DNA of 45,759 nucleotides from Thalassotalea sp. 42_200_T64 (GCA_002162925.1 MABC01000039.1:1-45759); one strand, 5' to 3'; counted from the first letter of the stretch, positions 1-7,044 are shown. Notes: generated by a model not told the origin, from the letters alone. A program made the numbers and translations.

Positions 1-166
1 GCGGTTTCCACAATGTAGCTTTGTTCGACACCAGCCAAGCAGGTTCAGTTGAGAGTTCTTGATATTTTGTCGTTGGCTGGTAACTAACAAACCTTAACAA
101 AACGGTCCTACTAAAAGAACAATAGACTCCACTTCTATGTTCACTATCTTCAAGGACAGCTGACAT
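1..166 (-). CDS. Possible partial unknown protein, runs off the left edge
   Basis: Reading leftwards from an ATG at 166-164, the frame stays open for 55 codons to the window edge, so the end is not visible. The start reads MSAVLEDSEHRSG. I do not recognise the protein and see no domain, signal peptide or membrane segment. No convincing ribosome binding site precedes the ATG, as the upstream bases are mostly A and T. It lies 20 bp downstream of the broken ParE toxin gene and in the same direction, so it could be the third gene of that locus. An open frame of this length can easily arise by chance in DNA of this composition. Confidence 0.22.
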   Translation of the reverse strand, partial: MSAVLEDSEHRSGVYCSFSRTVLLRFVSYQPTTKYQELSTEPAWLVSNKATLWKP

Positions 167-186
167 TTTTAATATTTCAAAATCTA

Positions 187-476
187 TTAAAAATGTTTAG
201 ATGAATCCATACGCTGATGAAGAATGCGCGCGTCATCAATGCCAGTATCACTGACCTGATAGAATACGATATGTTTCTCTATGGGGAAACTTCGCGCATT
301 TTTATAAAGTTCATCCCTTCGACGACCAAAATCTGGATATTGAGCAAGCTTAGTTAATGCAGCATCTATAGATTGTGAGTATATTTTGCCTGTTCACTGC
401 CCCATGCTTCAATCGTAGAGGAGATTATTTTCAATAAATCCTCTACAGCTAACGGGGATAATCTATACTTTGCCAT
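187..476 (-). pseudogene. ParE/RelE-type toxin, disrupted by a frameshift
   Basis: ParE-family toxins of type II toxin-antitoxin systems poison gyrase; related RelE toxins cut mRNA. From the ATG at 476-474 the reading begins MAKYRLSPLAVEDLLKII and then stops after about 35 codons at an in-frame TAG. In another frame, starting near 385, the family continues with YSQSIDAALTKLAQYPDFG, then RSFPIEKHIVFYQV and ARILHQRMD, to a TAA at 189-187. The segment is 290 bp, which is 96 codons plus two bases, so loss of a single base near 380-386 explains the break. The gene overlaps the antitoxin gene by 14 bp, the usual coupled layout. The toxin is probably inactive unless the frameshift is a sequencing error. 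Confidence 0.85.
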
Positions 477-735
477 TAGCATCCGTATTTAAAGTAGAAG
501 AGGCTTGGTCAAAAATATCCATTACACTACGATTCGATATCTCTCCAGCGGCCAATTGCTCAAAACCTTTCGATACCTCTTGGCGCAATATTTCTAACTG
601 TTGATTTTTGGCCGTTTCTTTTTCAAATAGCAATCTCAGCCCGTCACGGATAACTTCACTTGCAGATGTATATAAACCATCAGCAACCTTTTCTGAAATT
701 CTTCTTTCAAACTCTTTACCTAGAGTAATATTCAT
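463..735 (-). CDS. ParD-like antitoxin, CopG/ribbon-helix-helix family
   Basis: This 90-residue protein begins MNITLGKEFERRISEKV and continues with SASEVIRDGLRLL, the ribbon-helix-helix pattern of ParD/CopG antitoxins: an N-terminal beta strand and two helices that bind DNA as a dimer, then an acidic, flexible tail that wraps the toxin. I chose the ATG at 735 over one six codons upstream because GAGGTG lies 6 bases before it and the protein then starts as the family does. The gene runs into the toxin gene with a 14-bp overlap. Because the toxin frame is broken, the antitoxin is probably an orphan and may still repress its own promoter. The family assignment is strong; the exact subfamily is less certain. 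Confidence 0.88.
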   Translation of the reverse strand: MNITLGKEFERRISEKVADGLYTSASEVIRDGLRLLFEKETAKNQQLEILRQEVSKGFEQLAAGEISNRSVMDIFDQASSTLNTDANGKV

Positions 736-774
736 TTGATTCACCTCATACACCGCACATTACACAAACATATT

Positions 775-791
775 ATGCGCATTATACGCAT
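775..791. promoter_or_regulatory. Candidate operator of the ParD-like antitoxin
   Basis: An inverted repeat ATGCG-N7-CGCAT lies 40 bp upstream of the antitoxin start, in a stretch that also repeats the word GCATTA. ParD-type antitoxins normally bind such palindromes and repress their own operon. Binding here is inferred from position and symmetry only. Confidence 0.35.
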
Positions 792-1083
792 GCATTACAA
801 CTTTAGAGTGGGTTTACCTAAAGACTAGTGGATTCGATTAGTTAGATCCAACTCCTTCAATCTCAGAGTAAGATACCAAACGAATAACATAAATGGTTGA
901 AGAAAATCTATCTCGGTTTGTGCCCCAGAGCGACATAGATATTTGAAATTCATGTCATCTGTACGTTCAGAAAGTTGACCTTTAGAATAGGGAGTGCTTT
1001 ATGTCACCTTTGCGAAGTTTTCAGACAAGACTGTTCATGCCACAGGCCTATAGCTAATAATGTTAAATGGGATCATTCTCACA
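792..1083. other. Intergenic stretch with no recognisable gene
   Basis: About 290 bp between the antitoxin promoter and the norF-like gene. I see only tiny open frames, including an 18-codon one on the plus strand at 1001-1057 preceded by GGGAGTG. No RNA gene, strong terminator hairpin or known repeat was recognised. Confidence 0.4.
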
Positions 1084-1338
1084 TTAAAACAGTGTGCTTA
1101 AAATAATCAGTGATGGGAAAATAAAGAAATAGGTTCGCATCATTATTCGTAAAAACCGGTTCGCCCCTTTCAGTTCCATAAAGTGATCTATCACCACCAA
1201 GCCTTTATACATTACGGTGAGTGCTACCAAGATGGTAACCACGGCGGTAGATTCAAAGTTCTCGCCTAAAAAGGTATTAAAGAGAGTGATCGCAATCAGG
1301 CCCAACCAATAATATTCAAGTTTTCCAAAACGTTTCAT
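1084..1338 (-). CDS. norF: Cytochrome c oxidase subunit IV-like protein (NorF-like)
   Basis: This is an 84-residue membrane protein with about three hydrophobic segments. It has the pattern of the prokaryotic cytochrome c oxidase subunit IV family, including VVIDHFMELKG between the second and third segments. Such proteins occur beside NorE in nitric oxide reductase gene clusters, where they are called NorF and support NO reductase activity in an unknown way. AAGGAG lies 6 bases before the ATG. It begins 10 bp after the norE-like gene and is last in the nsrR-nnrS-norE-norF run. No norCB or qNOR catalytic subunit is nearby. Membership in the subunit IV-like family is fairly clear; the NorF name rests on the neighbourhood. 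Confidence 0.7.
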   Translation of the reverse strand: MKRFGKLEYYWLGLIAITLFNTFLGENFESTAVVTILVALTVMYKGLVVIDHFMELKGANRFLRIMMRTYFFIFPSLIILSTLF

Positions 1339-1348
1339 CAGTGACTCC

Positions 1349-1966
1349 TTATCGTAAAACGTATAACAGTGGAAAGATTAAAATCCACATTAAATCGATC
1401 ATATGCCAATACACGGCTAAGGCTTCTAAGCCGGAATGTTCTTTTGACGAGTAAGCACCGCTGCGCAATCTAAATATCACCCATAATATGGCACATCCCG
1501 CCCAGCCCACATGCAAGAAATGGTTGAAGGTCATATAGTAATACACGGTGAAAAATTCATTGGTTTTGGTACTATACCCTTGTACGTCGTTCCAGTTAAA
1601 TTCATAGGTTTTTAAACATAAATACATGCAAGCACAGACAAAGGTAAGCCAGAGAAAACGCTCGCACTTTTTAAGGTTATCACGACGCACATTGCTCATC
1701 GCTTTCGCCATAAAGTAGCTACTGGTAAGTAAAATAATGGTGTTGCACACACCAATGGTAGTATTTAAACTCAACGGTCCGGAGGCAAAGACCTCAGGGT
1801 AGTTAAATTTTGCGATAAAATAGGCGGTGAAAAAAATACCAAATTCAGTTAATTCTGACAGGATGCCCACCCAAATAGGAATATTTCCAGGTACCCTGCC
1901 CGCTTCTTTTTCACTCCATCTACGTGGAAATATCGCCAGGGTGTTACTTGATTCGATAGAACTCAT
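1349..1966 (-). CDS. norE: Heme-copper oxidase subunit III-like protein (NorE)
   Basis: This 205-residue integral membrane protein resembles cytochrome c oxidase subunit III without its first two helices. Landmarks are IPIWVGILSELTEFGIFF in the first membrane segment, YYYMTFNHFLHVGWAG in the middle and YWHMIDLMWILIFPLLY at the C-terminus, where the HxxD helix of the family ends. There are about five membrane segments. NorE proteins accompany bacterial nitric oxide reductases and improve their activity but carry no catalytic metal site. Here the gene is followed after 10 bp by the NorF-like gene, and nnrS and nsrR lie upstream in the same direction. The context therefore indicates NO metabolism and not aerobic respiration. 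Confidence 0.8.
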   Translation of the reverse strand: MSSIESSNTLAIFPRRWSEKEAGRVPGNIPIWVGILSELTEFGIFFTAYFIAKFNYPEVFASGPLSLNTTIGVCNTIILLTSSYFMAKAMSNVRRDNLKKCERFLWLTFVCACMYLCLKTYEFNWNDVQGYSTKTNEFFTVYYYMTFNHFLHVGWAGCAILWVIFRLRSGAYSSKEHSGLEALAVYWHMIDLMWILIFPLLYVLR

Positions 1967-1988
1967 ATTCTGCGCTAAACCTTATGTG

Positions 1989-2034
1989 ATACCAGGTTGA
2001 TTAAATATCTGCTCATTTTTAATCAAATAGGTAT
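1989..2034. repeat. ATACC-family intergenic repeat, 46-bp copy
   Basis: The element starts ATACCAGGTTGATTAA and ends TTAATCAAATAGGTAT, which are near-perfect inverted repeats of each other. The core ATATCTGCTCATTTTTAAT is shared with the copies at 4959 and 24098. It sits in the 97-bp gap between nnrS and the norE-like gene. Confidence 0.85.
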
Positions 2035-2063
2035 AAAAAATAACTCAACAGTATGCTAACTAA

Positions 2064-3263
2064 TTAGCCTGCTTTGGGTTGCGTGAGTATTGGTAAATAG
2101 ATCACAACGAAACTGCCATAAGCGATGGTCCACAGCACAACAGCAGCGTTAATTACCTGGCTATAATCGGCAACAACATAGCTGCCAAACACTCGGATAA
2201 CGGCGGCTAAAATCATCGCAACAAAAGCAAAGGTCATCATTTTACTGGCCACTATCGCCCTACCGCTATGGCCTAATGACACTCGTGAAATCATCGATAA
2301 AATCATCGTCGCCATGGCACCTACCGTCAATAAGTGAATGGCTTGTGATTGACTTACCCACGTGGTTACTTCAGCCAGAGCGAATAAAAACAACCCCAGG
2401 GCAATACACCAATAACTCAAATGCAATGACCAAACCAATGGGGTTTTTAAGGTAACCCATATGCGCCAGCGCAGTGCTCTAAAAGCATGTGCTATTGCGG
2501 CGATAAAAAAGATAACTGCATTAACTAATGCCGGTAATTCAATAATGTTGAAACTACTGATTAACGCCAATAGAGTTGAAATGATGACAAGCTTTTCCAA
2601 CCAGGCAATGGCATTAACGCGTTGAGTTTTAGTGCCATTAGCGGTAAACATTGGAAACACTCTGCCGCCCATAATGGTCATGATCAAAGTGATAAGCAAA
2701 ACCATAGTGATACTGGCAGTACTCATTAATTGCATTGATTGCGAGACTATTGAGTAATGCATACTAATGTTTATTAACGTCATGATCAGCAATATGGGAA
2801 TAAACATTAAGTTGCGCCAAAGTTTCACTTTGATAATAGGATAAGCAAGTGCCACGGCAGCAAGTGGTAAAAACATAATGTCAGCAGCAACTATTAACCA
2901 CTGTGGGATAATATCAGGCAATAGAAACGCCACTCGGGCAAGCAACCATAGGGCGAATAAAGCAAACAAACCGCGGCCATTTAAACTGCGCACGCCAGTC
3001 CAGTTTTGCACTGCGGTTAATAAAAACCCGACGATAATGGCGCTGACAAAACCAAATAACATTTCATGCTTGTGCCACCATAGTGCACCACCATAAACAT
3101 TGATTGCAACGCTACCGTTTAACAGCGCGCTCCACATTATCAAGCTAATAATGCTAAAAAATGAAGCGCATAAAAAGAATGGGCGAAAAGCGAGTTCGAA
3201 AAATGCCAATGGTTTGTCGGCTTTTTCAGCGTTTGAGTTGTTAGTATTTGCTATGTTTATCAT
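2064..3263 (-). CDS. nnrS: NnrS family heme-copper membrane protein
   Basis: NnrS proteins are polytopic inner-membrane proteins carrying heme and copper. They relieve nitrosative stress, in Vibrio cholerae by limiting formation of dinitrosyl iron complexes. This copy has 399 residues, the usual length, with about twelve hydrophobic segments. The N-terminal FFELAFRPFFLCASFFS is the family signature; ALWWHKHEMLFGFVSAIIVG and the later IHLLTVGAMATMILSMISRV-type segment contain the conserved histidines. The gene follows nsrR by 44 bp in the same direction, so NsrR probably controls it, with derepression by NO. The norE/norF-like genes lie downstream, separated by a repeat element. Confidence 0.93.
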   Translation of the reverse strand: MINIANTNNSNAEKADKPLAFFELAFRPFFLCASFFSIISLIMWSALLNGSVAINVYGGALWWHKHEMLFGFVSAIIVGFLLTAVQNWTGVRSLNGRGLFALFALWLLARVAFLLPDIIPQWLIVAADIMFLPLAAVALAYPIIKVKLWRNLMFIPILLIMTLINISMHYSIVSQSMQLMSTASITMVLLITLIMTIMGGRVFPMFTANGTKTQRVNAIAWLEKLVIISTLLALISSFNIIELPALVNAVIFFIAAIAHAFRALRWRIWVTLKTPLVWSLHLSYWCIALGLFLFALAEVTTWVSQSQAIHLLTVGAMATMILSMISRVSLGHSGRAIVASKMMTFAFVAMILAAVIRVFGSYVVADYSQVINAAVVLWTIAYGSFVVIYLPILTQPKAG

Positions 3264-3307
3264 GTTATTAATCCTGTTAAAGGAGAGTTATTTAATAGAT
3301 ATATGTT

Positions 3308-3751
3308 TTAGGCAACATTGATTGCCAGTATGTCGCCAATTTCTGCTTGCTGGTCCGAGTCAATGAGATCGGCGAGAGTGTATCTGTCTAAAGTTTGATA
3401 AAAGCTTTGTTGAGCTTGGGCAAACACTCGTTTTAGCTGGCAACTGGCAGTAATTACACACTGATTGTTATCGCCAAAACATTCCACCAGCTTATTAGAA
3501 TCTTCTAACTCACGAACTAGGGTGCCAATGTTTATTTGCGCGGCTAAGCGATTGAGTTTAATGCCACCATTTTTACCACGAATCGCTAACAGGTAGCCTT
3601 TTAGGTTAAGCTGCTGAACAATTTTCATTAAGTGGTTTTTAGAAATATTGTAACTTTTGGCAATGTCGCTGATCGTTGCCAGCTGTTCTGGGTTTATCGC
3701 TAAATAAATTAACACCCGTAATGAATAATCTGTGTATCGAGTTATGTGCAT
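3308..3751 (-). CDS. nsrR: NO-sensing Rrf2-family repressor NsrR
   Basis: NsrR is an iron-sulfur transcription repressor that loses DNA binding when nitric oxide attacks its cluster. The 147-residue protein starts MHITRYTDYSLRVLIYLA, followed by a winged helix with the recognition region SKNHLMKIVQQL and the typical AIRGKNGGIKL wing. Cys91, Cys98 and Cys104 fit the three cluster ligands of NsrR (91, 96 and 102 in E. coli). The ATG at 3751 was preferred over a TTG five codons upstream because it gives the usual N-terminus; neither has a strong ribosome binding site. A palindrome of NsrR type lies 26 bp upstream, indicating autorepression, and nnrS follows as the probable main target. Confidence 0.92.
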   Translation of the reverse strand: MHITRYTDYSLRVLIYLAINPEQLATISDIAKSYNISKNHLMKIVQQLNLKGYLLAIRGKNGGIKLNRLAAQINIGTLVRELEDSNKLVECFGDNNQCVITASCQLKRVFAQAQQSFYQTLDRYTLADLIDSDQQAEIGDILAINVA

Positions 3752-3777
3752 AGTCAAAGATACCAACCCCAGACTTA

Positions 3778-3800
3778 AAGATGCATATAGAATACATCTT
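3778..3800. promoter_or_regulatory. Predicted NsrR operator
   Basis: A 23-bp site with two 11-bp arms, AAGATGCATAT and GAATACATCTT, around one central base, 26 bp before the nsrR start. The outer six bases of each arm are perfectly symmetrical. It fits the known gammaproteobacterial NsrR consensus (AAGATGCYTTT arms). NsrR would repress its own gene and nnrS from here. Confidence 0.8.
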
Positions 3801-3913
3801 TATAAAAAAAACACAAACAAAAGCGGATAATAGATAAAGAAAGTTAATTTAGATCAAGAAATTTAGCGGCGAATAGTAATTTGTTTAAATACGCTGATAT
3901 TTAGTGGATCGGT

Positions 3914-4222
3914 TTAATTGTGTTTTTTGCCGGTTAAAAAGTCGAACAGCATGACCCAGTCGCCAATAAAGCTATACCAGGGGTATTGGAAAGTAGCAGG
4001 TGTGTTTTTTTCATAAAAGAAGTGGCCTACCCAGGCAAAGCCATAGCCAATAACAGGTAAGGTCCACAACAACAGGTATTGCCCAGTAAAGCTGGCGTAG
4101 GCCAAGATAAATAACACCAAAACACTGCCAATATAATGCAATGCCCGACAGACAGCATTTCGATGTTGAGTTAAATAAAAAGGATAAAACTCCTTAAAGC
4201 TTTGAAATTTCTTTGTGATCAT
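3914..4222 (-). CDS. DUF962/Mpo1-like small membrane protein
   Basis: This 102-residue protein matches the DUF962 (Mpo1/YGL010w-like) family: FYLTQHRNAVCRALHYIGS near the N-terminus, GYGFAWVGHFFYEKNTPATF in the middle and PWYSFIGDWVMLFDFLTGK at the C-terminus. There are about two or three hydrophobic segments. Yeast Mpo1 is an iron-dependent dioxygenase that oxidises 2-hydroxy fatty acids, using conserved histidines; the HRN, HY and GHFFYEKN histidines seen here are candidates for the same role. Bacterial members are largely untested, so the activity is inference. The gene stands alone in its direction, about 90 bp beyond the NsrR operator. Confidence 0.82.
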   Translation of the reverse strand: MITKKFQSFKEFYPFYLTQHRNAVCRALHYIGSVLVLFILAYASFTGQYLLLWTLPVIGYGFAWVGHFFYEKNTPATFQYPWYSFIGDWVMLFDFLTGKKHN

Positions 4223-4261
4223 AATTTTATCTTTGTTGGTTTTGAATGGCCTGGTTAATTT

Positions 4262-4906
4262 TTACGCTTGATTTTCACGGTAGTGCACCATTAAGGGTCC
4301 GGTTACATTACCAACGGAGATCTCTGTTAATACTTCATAGTCACATTCTTTGAAGAATTCTTTATATTTGTCAGAAGTCACATAAATTGCCAATCCTTCA
4401 CTTTCAGGTTCATCGTCTAACACGGTATTTACCGCAGCCAATAAGTAATGGCCAAAACCATGGTGTTGATGCAAAGGATGAATGGCAATAAACGACAAGA
4501 TGTGAAAACGTTGCATTGGCACCGCTGCGATGATCTGTTCTTCTTTTTGGATCATTTGTTTGGTACTAACATAGCCCGCACTTAACATCATTTTTAAGCG
4601 CCAATGCCAAAACCGGTCAGAGCCAAAGCCTGCTGCCGGCATGTGTAAACAAGCAACACCGGCTAGAGCTTCGCCTAGATAAATCCCGAGTATAGGCTGT
4701 TTGGCCTGCCAAAATGCGGCGAGTTCTTCACGAATGGATGCTCTGAGTTTTTGTTCATAATCACCAGAGCCAGTATCAAATATATCGATAAATACCGGAT
4801 CATCATGATACGCCTGATAAATAAGTGAAGCCGCAAGCTTCAATTCTGCGGCAGTCAAATACCCTGCCCTGATGTCAACATCAGCAGCAATTTTTACATC
4901 ATTCAT
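4262..4906 (-). CDS. GNAT-family N-acetyltransferase
   Basis: This is a 214-residue protein with a C-terminal GNAT fold. The acetyl-CoA binding motif A is visible in SFIAIHPLHQHHGFGHYLL, where QHHGFG fits the Q/R-x-x-G-x-G/A loop, followed by VTSDKYKEFFKECDYEVL, typical of the last helix and strand. An N-terminal region of about 70 residues precedes the first core strand. The substrate cannot be told. I prefer the ATG at 4906, preceded by GGGCGAG, to a GTG 12 codons upstream that lacks a ribosome binding site. It lies 39 bp from the DUF962 gene in the same direction and could be co-transcribed with it. Confidence 0.8.
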   Translation of the reverse strand: MNDVKIAADVDIRAGYLTAAELKLAASLIYQAYHDDPVFIDIFDTGSGDYEQKLRASIREELAAFWQAKQPILGIYLGEALAGVACLHMPAAGFGSDRFWHWRLKMMLSAGYVSTKQMIQKEEQIIAAVPMQRFHILSFIAIHPLHQHHGFGHYLLAAVNTVLDDEPESEGLAIYVTSDKYKEFFKECDYEVLTEISVGNVTGPLMVHYRENQA

Positions 4907-4958
4907 AACTCGCCCTATATAACTTTTATTGCCAATTTTCACTGTTCGCAGCGCTAAT

Positions 4959-5011
4959 ATACCAAGTTGACTAAATATCAGCTCATTTTTAATGGTTAAT
5001 CAAATTGGTAT
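4959..5011. repeat. ATACC-family intergenic repeat, 53-bp copy
   Basis: The element starts ATACCAAGTTGACTAA and ends TTAATCAAATTGGTAT with the shared core GCTCATTTTTAAT between them. The termini are inverted repeats with few mismatches. It lies upstream of the GNAT gene and seems not to interrupt anything. Confidence 0.85.
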
Positions 5012-5257
5012 TGTTTTATTATTTTTGTGGTTGTTAATTAGCCCGTTTATCTTATTTTTTTAGGTACTAATTTTAACGCTGGAAAGCCACCATAGCAATT
5101 AAGTTGATTTTAAGTCAAACAATGTTGTTCATTTTTCAGTCTGCTATCACCGTTAAATTAATTTACTGAGTTTGAGTAATTTAATTCCATAGCTATTTAG
5201 GCAATTTTCAGATCGCAACTATACTAAAATTACATCAGATACATTAAGAGGTTTACC

Positions 5258-5488
5258 GTGGATTTATCAGCACACAATTTAGCCGGATTATTTGCTCAAC
5301 TTGGCCTAGATAATAATAAACATACCATTGAAATGTTTATCACTAAGCATAAAGGATTGTCAGACTGTACCAAATTGGCCGATGCCAGTTTTTGGAACCG
5401 ATCGCAGGCTAATTTTTTAACCGAAGCAATTACTCAAGACTCTGATTGGAGTGAAGTAGTAGATGTATTGGACAGTATGTTGAGGTAA
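5258..5488 (+). CDS. DUF2789 family small protein
   Basis: This 76-residue soluble protein fits the DUF2789 family, which is found in gammaproteobacteria and has no known function. Family marks are the N-terminal MDLSAHNLAGLFAQLGLD, the central ADASFWNRSQANFL and the acidic end SDWSEVVDVLDSML. The start is GTG, with AGAGG 6 bases before it. It is a single gene: the 246 bp upstream hold an ATACC repeat and presumably its promoter, and the next gene points towards it. It is probably a small globular helical protein. Confidence 0.85.
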   Translation: MDLSAHNLAGLFAQLGLDNNKHTIEMFITKHKGLSDCTKLADASFWNRSQANFLTEAITQDSDWSEVVDVLDSMLR

Positions 5489-5522
5489 AAGTGTTGAGGT
5501 AGAAGTATTGGCTTAGAAGCTT

Positions 5523-5558
5523 TAAAAAATAATGCTGGCTCAGGGAGAAACCAGCATT
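5523..5558 (-). terminator. Rho-independent terminator of the DUF3192 lipoprotein gene
   Basis: The stem AATGCTGG/CCAGCATT encloses a 12-base loop. Read on the minus strand it is followed by ATTTTTTAAA. It lies 35 bp past the stop of the DUF3192 lipoprotein gene. The plus-strand side lacks a T run, so it mainly serves the leftward gene. Confidence 0.75.
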
Positions 5559-5593
5559 GGACAAATTTTAAGTTGAATCTTATAGCAAGTTGA

Positions 5594-5965
5594 CTAAAGC
5601 TGTTTGTAGGCGCTCTCGCCCCAGCTTACTAGCTTGCTGTCTTTAAATACTAAAGGCGTACATTCGTCTTTGGTTGTCATGCCATCACCGTGTTTGCGGT
5701 TGGTGCGGTAATACAATACTTGAATGGTTTCACCGTCTTTTTCATAACTTTCGTTAAAATCTGCTACACCAAAATGATCTTGCCCGTCGTTGAAAGACAT
5801 ACCACTTACCAGGCTCGCCATTTTTTTACGGTTTTCATATTCTCGGTCTTCATGATCGGCAACATAGCGGTCAAAATCGCCATCGCCGTCGGCAACAATA
5901 ATACAGCCAGTTAAACCTAAAGTTAATGGTGCGATAAGCATTAAAGCAGCTATAGATTTTTTCAT
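5594..5965 (-). CDS. DUF3192 family lipoprotein
   Basis: This 123-residue protein begins with a lipoprotein signal: MKKS, a hydrophobic stretch, then the lipobox LTGC with the acylated cysteine near residue 21. The mature part is acidic and ends with the DUF3192 signature: VLYYRTNRKHGDGMTTKDE, CTPLVFKDSKLVSWG and ESAY. This is likely a BLIP/SmpA-like alpha-beta fold, as MASLVSGMSFNDGQDHFG resembles the start of that fold. No function is known. A paralogue lies at 10573-10962 in this window with the same C-terminal block but a membrane anchor instead of the lipobox. Its residue 22-23 isoleucines after Cys are compatible with outer-membrane sorting. Confidence 0.85.
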   Translation of the reverse strand: MKKSIAALMLIAPLTLGLTGCIIVADGDGDFDRYVADHEDREYENRKKMASLVSGMSFNDGQDHFGVADFNESYEKDGETIQVLYYRTNRKHGDGMTTKDECTPLVFKDSKLVSWGESAYKQL

Positions 5966-5990
5966 TATTTTTTCTCTCTTATGAATGTTC

Positions 5991-6015
5991 AGAATATTGA
6001 TTGAATTAATATTCT
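5991..6015. promoter_or_regulatory. Inverted repeat upstream of the DUF3192 lipoprotein gene
   Basis: AGAATATT and AATATTCT form a perfect 8-bp inverted repeat with a 9-base spacer, 26 bp before the lipoprotein start. Its place in the probable promoter suggests a regulator site, but I recognise no consensus, and AT-rich palindromes are common by chance. Confidence 0.25.
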
Positions 6016-6172
6016 TCGTTAAGTGTGTAACCTGACATTAACAAAGCAAACTGCGGGCCAACTTTATAACCCATTGTATTTATTGATCATTTATTTTTGT
6101 GCATGTTTTTACTGATGACATAGTTAGTTATTTTCGCTATTATTTATGCAATTTAACAAACATTGACTATAA

Positions 6173-6478
6173 ATGAATCAGAATCACGAAATTTACCAAA
6201 TAGCCGCCGCATTAGCTGCAGAGCACAAAACCCCATCGGTTGCGTTAATAAGGGCAAGGTTGAGTCAGTCTCTGCCCTTGGCACAAATTATTAAAGGCTT
6301 ACAAACCTGGCAAAGCAATCCCAGCATCGCCGATACCAGCACAGCGCCTGTGATAAAGAAAAAGAGTAATAAAACCACCGGAGATGTGCTTACCAAAGCT
6401 GAGGTAGAGCAATTAATTGCTCAGGCTGTTGCACCATTAGTTGCAGAAATTAACCTATTAAAAGCCCGTTTAAAGTAA
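6173..6478 (+). CDS. Small protein with a KfrA_N-like DNA-binding domain
   Basis: This 101-residue protein has an N-terminal helix-turn-helix-like stretch, IYQIAAALAAEHKTPSVALI then RARLSQSLPLAQIIKGLQTW, that resembles the KfrA N-terminal DNA-binding domain. A basic linker (KKKSNKTT) follows, then a helix LTKAEVEQLIAQAVAPLVAE and INLLKARL that could form a short coiled coil for dimerisation. This suggests a small DNA-binding protein, but I do not recognise a named family member, and KfrA itself is much longer. The gene is monocistronic. Its TAA stop overlaps an ATACC-family half-repeat, and the convergent syd gene ends 12 bp further on. Confidence 0.6.
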   Translation: MNQNHEIYQIAAALAAEHKTPSVALIRARLSQSLPLAQIIKGLQTWQSNPSIADTSTAPVIKKKSNKTTGDVLTKAEVEQLIAQAVAPLVAEINLLKARLK

Positions 6479-6495
6479 TACCAAGTTGATTAAAA
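6478..6495. repeat. ATACC-family half-site between two convergent genes
   Basis: ATACCAAGTTGATTAAAA fills the whole space between the KfrA_N-like gene and syd. Its first base is the last base of the upstream TAA stop, and its last bases contain the syd TAA stop on the other strand. Confidence 0.75.
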
Positions 6496-7044
6496 CTCAA
6501 GGTTTTCGATAAATTCGATTAAATTGTTGGCGATAAACTTGCTAGGTTCACAGCCCACCGGCTCAACCCAGACTTCGCCATTGTCATTCTTGATCACCAA
6601 ATTGATATCGTCTTCATCGGTTACCGCAAAAAATATCGTCTCTTTTTGCTTGAGTTTTTGTTTCATCATCAAATGGCCAATAATGTTTTGTTGCAATCGC
6701 TCATAATCGGCTTTATTCCAGGCAAACAGCAATTCTAGATTGCCCTCACTGCAAGTTGCAGCAATGGCTTCCGAATAGATTTGACTGAAATATTGGTGTA
6801 CGTCTGGATGAATTGTTAATGACAGTGCTTGCTCAACGTTTTTAAAATCAAACGTCTCATCAATTTTCACCGGTTGCCAACTGATAAAGCCGTCCGCATC
6901 AAGAGCACCGGTTTCGCATGGTGACGGCCAGTCGTCATCATGTTCAACGCTGGGTAACTTTCCAGTTTGTTGTAGTTGTTTGGCAATAAACTTGTCACTA
7001 AATTGGCTAATTATTTCGCCAAGACTTTGTTCTTTATTATTCAT
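6490..7044 (-). CDS. syd: SecY-interacting protein Syd
   Basis: Syd binds the cytoplasmic side of the SecYEG translocon and is thought to proofread SecY assembly. The 184-residue, acidic protein has family blocks including HDDDWPSPCETGALDADGF, QEKETIFFAV-like KETIFFAVTDEDDIN and the end GEVWVEPVGCEPSKFIANNL. Its length equals that of E. coli Syd (181). No signal or membrane segment is present, as expected for a peripheral cytoplasmic protein. It points away from queF, as in E. coli where syd and queF are divergent neighbours. The 92 bp between them must hold both promoters and include an ATACC half-site. Confidence 0.93.
   Translation of the reverse strand: MNNKEQSLGEIISQFSDKFIAKQLQQTGKLPSVEHDDDWPSPCETGALDADGFISWQPVKIDETFDFKNVEQALSLTIHPDVHQYFSQIYSEAIAATCSEGNLELLFAWNKADYERLQQNIIGHLMMKQKLKQKETIFFAVTDEDDINLVIKNDNGEVWVEPVGCEPSKFIANNLIEFIENLEF

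Noticed and set aside
94..110. CCTTAACAAAACGGTCC looks like a degenerate IS4 terminal repeat on the minus strand
   Set aside because: It mismatches the right-hand copy at 4 of 15 positions and lies inside an open frame; no transposase sequence follows within the window.
1001..1057. 18-codon open frame with a GGGAGTG ribosome binding site
   Set aside because: Too short to judge; no hydrophobic or charged pattern typical of known small proteins and no conserved context.
1..1083. Integron cassette array, suggested by the toxin-antitoxin locus and TAACAAAC-like words
   Set aside because: I could not find paired core sites (RYYYAAC and GTTRRRY) forming an attC structure, and there is only one cassette-like gene set.
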